A stretch of DNA of 64,000 nt, from contig OW818698.1 in assembly GCA_942493375.1 (NCBI GenBank), positions 3,472,001 to 3,536,000 on the forward strand, given 5' to 3'. The first letter of the stretch is position 1, and each line of letters opens with the position of its first letter. The DNA is from G942493375 sp942493375. GTDB taxonomy: Bacteria; Armatimonadota; UBA5829. Under the pieces are notes generated by a model. That model was not told where the DNA came from, did no database searches, and saw only the letters and a program-made list of their open reading frames with translations. A program made the translations under genes and the position numbers. This document shows, piece after piece, positions 53,191-60,383 of this stretch.

Positions 53191-54366
53191 TTATCCTCTC
53201 GTAATAGAAACTGTTGCATAGCATGCTATGCCTTCTTCTCTACCTGTGAAACCTAATCCCTCTGTCGTGGTACCTTTTATATTTATCCTTGAGGCATCAG
53301 TCTGAAGAGCTGAGGCTATGTTATTGGCCATTTCCTGTGATAGTGGGGCTATTTTTGGTTTTGGACATACAAGAACGATATCCACGTTTACTATTTTCCA
53401 GTTTTCTGAGATTAATAAATCTCTGACCTTTTCCAAAAGCAGGAGACTACTAATGCCCTTGTAGCTAATATCGGAATCCGGAAAGTGCTTGCCTATATCT
53501 CCCAATCCTGCAGCACCAAGCAAGGCATCACTCAATGCATGCAGTAAAACATCAGCATCAGAGTGACCTAAGAGACCTTTTTCGTGTTCAATATGAACAC
53601 CGCCGAGAACCAGCTTGCGGCCTTCAACCAGTCTGTGTACATCGTATCCAATCCCTGTTCTGATCTCTCCCAAACCTAACCTCGCTGCTGCAGCACTCAT
53701 ATCTGATGGTGTGGTGATTTTAATATTATCGTAGCTTCCTTGAACAATTGCTACTTTCTCCCCAACCCATTCCACAAGCGCAGAATCATCTGTAGAAATA
53801 AATCCCCCTGCCAGAGCACGACTGTGGGCTTCACGGATAAGGCTTGTACGGAAAGTCTGTGGAGTTTGAATACTGAATAGGCGGCTGCGGTCTTCGGTAC
53901 CGGTTACGAAACCATCACTTGCGGATTTTATGGTATCTATGACTGGAACGGCAACTATAGCTGCCCCGTGTTCCTTTGCAGCCTGGATTGATCTTTCTAT
54001 GGAAGCAGGATCGATCAGAGGCCTTGCAGCGTCGTGTATAGCTACTATATCTCCGGCAACATGCTCAAGCCCAATGCGGACTGAGTCCTGTCTTTCGGCC
54101 CCTCCAATAACAATAGCCTTAACCTTAGAAAAACCGAAGCGGCGGACGATATCGTCCGCCGCTTCAGCGTCATCTTTACCAGTTACTAAGACTATCTCAT
54201 CTATTACCTGCAGGTCTTGGAACACCTGCAGTGAAAAGGCGAGTATTGGTTTGGAACCAAGTATCTCAAATACTTTGTTTCCCGGTTTACCGAATCTTTG
54301 CCCTCGCCCTGCTGCCGGCAAAAGCGCGGATACCGTTCCTGTCTGTACCGTCGTCTGTGTGTTCAG
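53191..54366 (-). CDS. ispDF: Bifunctional IspDF (MEP isoprenoid pathway)
   Basis: A fusion of IspD (first about 235 residues) and IspF (last about 155). IspD blocks: PAAGRGQRFG, VHDAARPLI, TDDSALVEW. IspF blocks: IGYDVHRLVEGRKLVLGGV (Asp-x-His zinc ligands), HSDADVLLHALSDALLGAAG and GTTTEGLGFTGR. It makes CDP-methylerythritol and, after IspE, the cyclodiphosphate. The start is problematic: the first standard codon in frame is TTG 54321, which removes the beta strand VSALL needed by IspD; that strand is encoded upstream, and the only start-like codon with a Shine-Dalgarno site (GGAAGG) is CTG 54366. I give 54366 provisionally. The gene overlaps yacL, the order known from Bacillus (yacL-ispD-ispF). 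Confidence 0.85.
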   Translation of the reverse strand: MNTQTTVQTGTVSALLPAAGRGQRFGKPGNKVFEILGSKPILAFSLQVFQDLQVIDEIVLVTGKDDAEAADDIVRRFGFSKVKAIVIGGAERQDSVRIGLEHVAGDIVAIHDAARPLIDPASIERSIQAAKEHGAAIVAVPVIDTIKSASDGFVTGTEDRSRLFSIQTPQTFRTSLIREAHSRALAGGFISTDDSALVEWVGEKVAIVQGSYDNIKITTPSDMSAAAARLGLGEIRTGIGYDVHRLVEGRKLVLGGVHIEHEKGLLGHSDADVLLHALSDALLGAAGLGDIGKHFPDSDISYKGISSLLLLEKVRDLLISENWKIVNVDIVLVCPKPKIAPLSQEMANNIASALQTDASRINIKGTTTEGLGFTGREEGIACYATVSITRG

Positions 54367-55447
54367 AAGGCCCTTCCTTCATCTTTCCGAATATCATTTT
54401 GCCCTGCACGGTCTGTAGAACACTGGTTACAGCTACATCGAGAGTCTCTCCGATGAGCCTTCGGGCGCCTTCGACAACAATCATCGTGCCATCGTCAAGA
54501 TACCCGATTCCCTGTTCTTTTTCTTTACCTTCTTTAATGACCGTGACCAGCATCTCTTCACCCGGCAACACCACGGGTTTGAGAGCATTAGCAAGTTCAT
54601 TGATATTCAAGACTTCAATCCCTTGAAGTCCTGCTACTTTATTTAGATTATAGTCGTTTGTGACGATAGCTGCACCCATAGCCTGGGCTGCCAGGACCAA
54701 TTTGGAATCCACATCTGCGCGGGAATCATCCGCCCCATTCAGTTCGGGGACTTTAAGGTCCCTTTCCTTCTGCATCTGGTTGAGGATTTCAAGACCTCTT
54801 CTGCCTCTGGCTCTCTTTAGAGAATCAGCCGAATCAGCAATAAGCTGCAACTCTTCAAGTACGAACTTCGGAACATACAGTACGCCTTCTAGAAAACCTG
54901 CTTTGCAGATATCTGAGATACGTCCGTCAATTATGACATTTGTGTCCAGCAATTTTGGTTTGACCCCAAGTGCCTTATTACCGGTAGCCGCAGTCGAAGC
55001 AGATGGAAAGACGAATCTAAGCTGTTCCTTCAGACTGTTGAGCGCGGCAACACAAACATAGCAAAGTACTATTCCAAGTAATCCACTAGACCACCAAACA
55101 TTCTTAGTGAAGAGTTTCGGTAGTATGCTGATAACCAGGACTGTAAGTACCAGCCCCAGGAATATACCCCCATAAAAAGCAATTCTGTCCTGTGGATCCA
55201 TATTCTCGAACTGACGAGTCAGTCGACCAATATAGTGGAAAGCCCAACGTTCCAGTATAAAGCCGAGCAATGCTCCTACAAATATGAAAACGACATTTAG
55301 TACAAGTTCTTGTACTCTGGACAAACTCTGCGGGGGGGTATTTAAAACATTAATGTAGTATGGTGCGAGTTTAGCTCCGCCCATCGCTCCGGCCGCAGCG
55401 AATAGAACGGTAAGTATAGGTCGCACTTTTTTACTATCTAGCGCCAT
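54287..55447 (-). CDS. yacL: PIN-TRAM membrane protein, YacL type
   Basis: A 386-residue protein. Four membrane helices occupy residues 1 to about 150 (VRPILTVLFAAAGAMGG; LVLNVVFIFVGALLGFIL; YGGIFLGLVLTVLVISIL; SGLLGIVLCYVCVAAL). A PIN nuclease domain follows (LLDTNVIIDGRI; VPKFVLEELQLIA; VDSKLVLAAQAMG; AIVTNDYNLNKVA) with the acidic residues intact, then a TRAM domain (GEEMLVTVIKEG to RLIGETLDVAVTSVLQT). ATG 55447 was selected because AAAGGGGG lies 9-10 nt upstream; an extension to 55591 is basic and not family-like. It should be a membrane-bound RNase acting on RNA; targets unknown. Its end overlaps ispDF. Confidence 0.85.
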   Translation of the reverse strand: MALDSKKVRPILTVLFAAAGAMGGAKLAPYYINVLNTPPQSLSRVQELVLNVVFIFVGALLGFILERWAFHYIGRLTRQFENMDPQDRIAFYGGIFLGLVLTVLVISILPKLFTKNVWWSSGLLGIVLCYVCVAALNSLKEQLRFVFPSASTAATGNKALGVKPKLLDTNVIIDGRISDICKAGFLEGVLYVPKFVLEELQLIADSADSLKRARGRRGLEILNQMQKERDLKVPELNGADDSRADVDSKLVLAAQAMGAAIVTNDYNLNKVAGLQGIEVLNINELANALKPVVLPGEEMLVTVIKEGKEKEQGIGYLDDGTMIVVEGARRLIGETLDVAVTSVLQTVQGKMIFGKMKEGPSEHTDDGTDRNGIRAFAGSRARAKIR

Positions 55448-55657
55448 CCGATTAATCCCCCTTTTAAATTGCGTCACAAGCAATCTTCTTCGCATTGCTT
55501 TGTGCGCGGATAAACGAATCTTTAAGTAACCTCCTTTTGCCTGCTTTGTGCCCATTAAAATATATACAATGCACTTCACAAGCGTTTTCACTGTTATTCA
55601 AAACGATTTCAGTAATCCAGCATAATTAAGAATGTGTATGTACTGTTACATATACAC

Positions 55658-55690
55658 TGGATTCTTCACTTCGCTCAGAATAACAGATCT
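55658..55690. repeat. Half copy of the GTCATCCTGAA family
   Basis: GGATTCTTCACTTCGCTCAGAATAACAGATCT resembles one arm of the hairpin repeats at 38486 and 48976. It lies in the gap between nuoD and yacL. Confidence 0.45.
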
Positions 55691-55696
55691 CAACTA

Positions 55697-56803
55697 TTAG
55701 CGGTCTACTTCACCAAGCACCACATCCAGGCTGCCCAGTATTGCTACGATGTCAGCCAGTTTGTAATCTTTGCACATTTTATCCAGAGCACCTAAATTAA
55801 TAAATGACGGTGCTCTCCAGTGCATTCTGTAAGGTTCATCTGACCCATCGCTAACTATATAGACCCCAACTTCACCTCTTGATGACTCAATCCTATGGTA
55901 TATTTCTCCCACTGGCAGCTTTAGTCTTGCCGGGAGCTTATAACTCACAGGTTCTGCAGGCATCATATCCAAAGCCTGCTCAACGATTCGCAGACTCTGT
56001 CTGATCTCGTCAACCCGCACCATATATCTGGCCCAGACATCACCCTGCGGATATGTCACTACGTCCCAGTCCAGTTTATGGTATACCGAATAGGGATCAG
56101 CCCTGCGTACATCATAAGCTACACCCGATCCCCTAATTGACGGACCGCTTAATGAGTAGTTTACCACATCTTTTGCGTCCATGATGCCAATTCCGCGAGT
56201 TCTGGCGATAAAAATTTGATTATTTGTAAGAATATCGTCGTATTCGGGCAATCTCTCTCGCTGTTTCTTAATATATGCCTTAGCTTTAGCATAAAATCCA
56301 TCAGGTAAATCGGCTGCAACCCCACCCGGCCTGAAATAGTTGTAGGTCAATCGAGCACCACAGGTCATCTCGAAAAGATCTACAATATCTTCACGTTCAC
56401 GGAATGAATACAGGAATGGACTGGTAGCTCCCAGGTCCAGAGCCATCGTCCCATAATATATCAGGTGGCTGGCGATACGCTGCAGTTCCATCATCACAAC
56501 GCGTATGTACTCAGCACGCTCCGGAACCTCTATCTGCCCTAATTTTTCGATGGCATAACAAAACGCCGCATTCTGCATCATGGAGGATAAATAATCCAAC
56601 CTGTCAGTGACAGGAATAAACTGAATGTAGGAACGTAATTCGGCAAGTTTTTCTACTCCGCGATGCAGGTAACCTACATCGGGCTTGGCTTGCACAACCA
56701 CTTCCCCATCCAGTTTAGTATCTATTCTCAGGACTCCATGTGTACTTGGGTGCTGAGGACCCATATTCAGTTCTATAACGTCCGATTTAATCCGGGATGA
56801 CAT
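55697..56803 (-). CDS. nuoD: NADH-quinone oxidoreductase subunit D
   Basis: A 368-residue, 49-kDa-type subunit of complex I on the cytoplasmic arm, near the quinone site. LNMGPQHPSTHGVLR is the family N-terminus, ELRSYIQFIPVTDRLDYLSSM the quinone-site region, and FRPGGVAADLPDGF with GVEKLAELR are typical. ATG 56803 follows GAGGAA and overlaps nuoC by 17 bp. The operon ends here: nuoE-N do not follow, so the rest must be elsewhere. Confidence 0.95.
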   Translation of the reverse strand: MSSRIKSDVIELNMGPQHPSTHGVLRIDTKLDGEVVVQAKPDVGYLHRGVEKLAELRSYIQFIPVTDRLDYLSSMMQNAAFCYAIEKLGQIEVPERAEYIRVVMMELQRIASHLIYYGTMALDLGATSPFLYSFREREDIVDLFEMTCGARLTYNYFRPGGVAADLPDGFYAKAKAYIKKQRERLPEYDDILTNNQIFIARTRGIGIMDAKDVVNYSLSGPSIRGSGVAYDVRRADPYSVYHKLDWDVVTYPQGDVWARYMVRVDEIRQSLRIVEQALDMMPAEPVSYKLPARLKLPVGEIYHRIESSRGEVGVYIVSDGSDEPYRMHWRAPSFINLGALDKMCKDYKLADIVAILGSLDVVLGEVDR

Positions 56804-57230
56804 AATCTTTCCTCAAAGGGTATCCTTCCCAATCTCGGGGAAGTAAAATGCGTTCAAGTTCCGGGTGACCTTTAAATACTATGCCCATCAGGTCGTAAAC
56901 TTCCCGCTCCTGGTAGTTTGCACCCATCCATATATCACACAATGAATCGATCTCAGGTTTCTGCCTGTCAAGATCAGCTCTCAGGGCTATAACGCTGTTT
57001 GTCGCCAGGTTCGAAAGTCGATATACAACTTCAATCCGGTCATTCCAGTCAATAGATGTGATGTCTGCCAGATAATCAAAACCCAGAGCAGGCTCATCGT
57101 GCAACATCTGGCAAATGGATAGCAATGAATCCTTATTGATCTTAACATTCAGGACTCCAAACAAATCTGTAGTCTCGATTACATCATCCGGAAACCGGTC
57201 TCTTATCGCCTTTTCCAATATTTCAGACAA
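56787..57230 (-). CDS. nuoC: NADH-quinone oxidoreductase subunit C
   Basis: A 147-residue, 30-kDa-type subunit. FDYLADITSIDWNDRIEVVY and the C-terminal signature YQEREVYDLMGIVFKGHPEL with RILLPRDWEGYPLRKDY are diagnostic. It is short but complete and not fused to NuoD. It starts 21 bp after nuoB. Confidence 0.95.
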   Translation of the reverse strand: MSEILEKAIRDRFPDDVIETTDLFGVLNVKINKDSLLSICQMLHDEPALGFDYLADITSIDWNDRIEVVYRLSNLATNSVIALRADLDRQKPEIDSLCDIWMGANYQEREVYDLMGIVFKGHPELERILLPRDWEGYPLRKDYVIPD

Positions 57231-57251
57231 TCCGTTTCCTCTTCCTCACAA

Positions 57252-57836
57252 TCAGCTCACTGCTGACGAAGTGGGATTTTCTTTCTTCTTTTTGGAAGGG
57301 TGCCTTGCGGCTACTTCCTCACGCATCTTTTTCTTTAGTTCCATAACTGAGAATATGAGAGCTTCAGGCCGGGGAGGGCAACCAGGGACATATACATCCA
57401 CTGGTATGATCTTATCCACACCTTTTAGCACAGCATATGAATCTGCGAAAGGACCACCAGCTATAGCACAGCTGCCTGTTGCTATTACATACCTGGGCTC
57501 CGCCATCTGCTCGTATAAGCGTTCAACTATAGGAGCCATCTTTTTGGTCACAGTGCCGGCAACGATCATAAGGTCAGATTGTCTGGGGGTTGCACGGAAC
57601 ATCATGCCAAACCTGTCCAGGTCGAATCTCGCAGCACCGGCAGCCATAAGCACTTCAATTGCACAGCAGGCCAGACCAAATGCGAAATACCACATGGAGT
57701 TTTCGCGACTCCATTCAAGTCCCTTATCCAGAAACTCAATTCCCCGGACTGCTTTCAAGAACCGATCTACCCCGGTGGTAATAATAGCCCCACCGGGAAT
57801 AGTCTCCATATGATCAATCGGGTTGTCTACTTCCAC
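57252..57836 (-). CDS. nuoB: NADH-quinone oxidoreductase subunit B
   Basis: A 194-residue subunit that binds the terminal Fe-S cluster N2. The ligand cysteines are seen in GLACCAIEVL (two), ATGSCAIAGG and VPGCPPRPE. I start it at GTG 57836, because AAAGGGG lies 7 nt upstream; the open frame to 58073 is only a shadow of nuoA. The GTG lies inside the last codons of nuoA (10-bp overlap), showing coupling. The C-terminus has a Lys-rich tail (HPSKKKKENP). Confidence 0.94.
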   Translation of the reverse strand: MEVDNPIDHMETIPGGAIITTGVDRFLKAVRGIEFLDKGLEWSRENSMWYFAFGLACCAIEVLMAAGAARFDLDRFGMMFRATPRQSDLMIVAGTVTKKMAPIVERLYEQMAEPRYVIATGSCAIAGGPFADSYAVLKGVDKIIPVDVYVPGCPPRPEALIFSVMELKKKMREEVAARHPSKKKKENPTSSAVS

Positions 57837-58204
57837 TGCAAGACCCCTTTCTTCCATGCATACGCCAGGCCAACGGCTAATAGCGCTACAAATATCAGCA
57901 TGTCTACAAATGCCAGAACAGCCAGACCAGTGTTCCTGGAATATCCTAACATAGATGCAGCCCAGGGGAATATAAACATGGATTCTACGTCGAAGACGAG
58001 GAATATCAAAGCATAAATGTAGTAGCCTACCCGGAACTGAATCCAAGCATCTCCGATGGGTATCTCTCCACATTCATATGTGCTCTGTTTGACAGCAGAT
58101 GGTCTATGGGGTCTTACTAACCAAGACATCAATAGACTAACTATAACGAAGAGAATTCCTATTACTATAAAAACTCCGACCGGCAAGAACTCTTTTGCAG
58201 GCAA
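57827..58204 (-). CDS. nuoA: NADH-quinone oxidoreductase subunit A
   Basis: A 125-residue membrane subunit with three helices. YECGEIPIGDAWIQFRVGYY contains the conserved ECG loop, and LVFDVESMFIFPWA the acidic second helix start. The start codon is TTG 58204, preceded by GGAGGG at 9 nt. It is the first gene of nuoABCD and lies 66 bp after the transglutaminase-like gene on the same strand. Confidence 0.94.
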   Translation of the reverse strand: MPAKEFLPVGVFIVIGILFVIVSLLMSWLVRPHRPSAVKQSTYECGEIPIGDAWIQFRVGYYIYALIFLVFDVESMFIFPWAASMLGYSRNTGLAVLAFVDMLIFVALLAVGLAYAWKKGVLQWK

Positions 58205-58270
58205 TTACTTAACCCTCCGATAACGCTATCCTGGTCTCTACTCAGGATTAATATACTTCACAACAATACT

Positions 58271-59716
58271 CTATTTTGGGTCGTAAGATACAACTCTGGC
58301 TTTCAACCCACCAATAACTCTTGATAAAGTGAACATGCTGGTGGCATCACCTTCGGCTAACTTTATATGAGTAGCATCGACATAGTCGGTTGATAGCGTA
58401 GCATCGTATGCTGTCCATCTTCCTGTCCAACACTCAACCCAGGCATGATAGTAGAATGCATCATCTGCATACACCAGTCCGGAGACTACGCGTGTCGGTA
58501 CTCCGAGGCTTCTCGCCAGACCGGCAAACAATATTGCATAATCACGGCAAACTCCTGTGCGGGTAGAGAGAACGTCCGATGCAGAACGAGTAATACCAAT
58601 GTCCGTCTGAGTCTGCATATTCTTATATATCCAGTTACGCAGGCGAGAGCATACAATAGTGATATTCTTCTCCATTGCCACAATTTCCTTCGCCTGCTTC
58701 CTTATCGCAGGATTATCGCAGTCAATATATGGCGTACTGATGATATCTGCCTGTAGAGAAACCACTTTTACAGGGAGCTTTGCAATGCTCCTGGAAACCT
58801 GCGATGGAACAACAATTTTAACCTGAGCATGCTTCTCTGCCGGGTCAATCTTCACACTCTGCCGGAAATCGGATATAGCAAAGGCTTGTTCATCAATGCC
58901 TGACAATACAAGGCTAAGGCTCCTGAGCTTTCGTGGTGCAGGAATGGGTTTGTCGGGTTTCACACTTGTGAGGACAGCAAAATCCTGCGGTGTTCCACCA
59001 CCCAGACCGGACATTGCTTTCTCACGGCTCTCAACCACCATGCGTATACCCATTACAGCTTCTATTTGAACGATATTCCCATCAGGTGTCTGCCAAAGGG
59101 TCATTTTGCCAAGGTTTGTGCTACTTGTTAATACGACGGTATCATATTCCTTACCATCGATCACTAATTTCTCAGCTCTTTCAACTTTGGTGTCGATAGT
59201 GTCGATCGTCATAGTAAGTGGATTGAAGTAGTAATCCCTGGTCTGGCTTCCTATAGTTAATTGAGGTTGAGAAAAACCGAATACATTATCGACTATAAGT
59301 TTGACGTTGGGAGGAATGGGAACAGTCTGGACAGTTGCTCCGCTACCTGCGGAGACGTTGCACTCAACTTTTTTAGGTAGATAACGGGCCCGAACCGTAG
59401 TTGTTTTCCCCCCGCTAGACATTGAAAAGTCCTGAGTGCGGGGATTCATATTCTTATCTGCTAATACAACAGTAGTGATGTACTGGGATAGATCAGTGCC
59501 CAGGACTTTGAGCTGACTATTCATGATGCTGGATACTCTATACCCAACTTCCCCATCGGTATTGATCTCATCTATTCGATATGTCAGATATCCGATTTTC
59601 TGTGCGCCTAGATAGGCACCTAAATAACTCTCGCCAAGAGTAGGCTTGGCATTAGTTGAAGCTGAGAGCATGAATACCGTTAATATTATGAAAGCGGCAG
59701 AAATCTTGAACCGCAT
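58271..59716 (-). CDS. Exported transglutaminase-like domain protein
   Basis: A 481-residue protein with the signal peptide FKISAAFIILTVFMLSASTNA. The N-terminal 330 residues are beta-rich and unrecognised (YLGAYLGAQKIGYLTYRID at the start is a pattern seen in other such proteins). The transglutaminase-core catalytic triad is complete: Cys390 in RTGVCRDYAILFAGL, His424 in YYHAWVECW and Asp about 439 in TAYDATL. It probably acts as a protease or cross-linker on envelope proteins. AAAGGAA precedes ATG 59716. Confidence 0.82.
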   Translation of the reverse strand: MRFKISAAFIILTVFMLSASTNAKPTLGESYLGAYLGAQKIGYLTYRIDEINTDGEVGYRVSSIMNSQLKVLGTDLSQYITTVVLADKNMNPRTQDFSMSSGGKTTTVRARYLPKKVECNVSAGSGATVQTVPIPPNVKLIVDNVFGFSQPQLTIGSQTRDYYFNPLTMTIDTIDTKVERAEKLVIDGKEYDTVVLTSSTNLGKMTLWQTPDGNIVQIEAVMGIRMVVESREKAMSGLGGGTPQDFAVLTSVKPDKPIPAPRKLRSLSLVLSGIDEQAFAISDFRQSVKIDPAEKHAQVKIVVPSQVSRSIAKLPVKVVSLQADIISTPYIDCDNPAIRKQAKEIVAMEKNITIVCSRLRNWIYKNMQTQTDIGITRSASDVLSTRTGVCRDYAILFAGLARSLGVPTRVVSGLVYADDAFYYHAWVECWTGRWTAYDATLSTDYVDATHIKLAEGDATSMFTLSRVIGGLKARVVSYDPK

Positions 59717-59742
59717 AAAATGATTCCTTTCAATACATACTC

Positions 59743-59774
59743 AAAAAGGGTCGGACATACAGCCGACCCCTTTT
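59743..59774 (-). terminator. Terminator of the zinc-ribbon gene
   Basis: AAAAAGGGTCGG and CCGACCCCTTTT pair with one mismatch. On the minus strand it ends with CCCTTTTTGAG, a proper T-run. Confidence 0.7.
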
Positions 59775-59869
59775 GGTACACTATGCAATTCGCCACGTGT
59801 CTCGACGCCACAGCCCAGTTTCAGCGCGCATCGTTTAACACAAAGACCACTTTACCCACTGAAGCGGGT

Positions 59870-60205
59870 TTATTGACCCGTCTCTTCCAGTGCCTCCAAC
59901 AATTCACCCATAGAGCCCATTCTCTCTAATTGAAAATGTGCATCTATACATTCGTGAACGCCGACTTTTCCGAGACAGTCAAAACGTTGTCTTTCCTCAG
60001 AAGTCAGTTCACCCTGTGGTTCATACAGGATACTATCTTCCCAATCTTCCTGTTTTACAAACTGCTCCCCAAGTTTCTTACACCTTGAGCAACGAAACTT
60101 CACGTAGACGAAACTGGGACCAACCAAGCGGAGATAATAACCGGTCTGCATAACGTCCTTTGCCAGGACTCGCTGACCACAATTGCACTTTACCAGAGGT
60201 TTCAT
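59870..60205 (-). CDS. Small zinc-ribbon protein, unknown function
   Basis: A 111-residue protein. CNCGQRV and later FRCSRCKKLGE provide two pairs of cysteines (C-x-C and C-x-x-C), a zinc-ribbon of uncommon first pair. A basic-acidic C-terminal region follows (LTSEERQRFDCLGKVGVHEC, then ELLEALEE). ATG 60205 is preceded by AGGAGG at about 11 nt; GTG 60226 would overlap that site. It lies between the GH5-like gene and the transglutaminase-like gene on the same strand. A nucleic-acid or protein-binding role is possible. Confidence 0.65.
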   Translation of the reverse strand: MKPLVKCNCGQRVLAKDVMQTGYYLRLVGPSFVYVKFRCSRCKKLGEQFVKQEDWEDSILYEPQGELTSEERQRFDCLGKVGVHECIDAHFQLERMGSMGELLEALEETGQ

Positions 60206-60383
60206 AAGGCAACCTACCTCCTGCACTAAATATATTATATCATGCCTTTCGTCCCAACGTCCATGCTTTTTAAGCGGATTAATTGTTCAATCATACAGAT
60301 ATATCATCATGTCTTGTAACACGTTCAGATGAATTTGTACGTGTGATCCCTCAATATTCACAATTGGCAATTGATTATGGGAT

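Noticed and set aside
57837..58073. N-terminal extension of the nuoB frame
   Set aside because: It overlaps nuoA in another frame, is Arg/Cys-rich and not NuoB-like; GTG 57836 has a good Shine-Dalgarno site.
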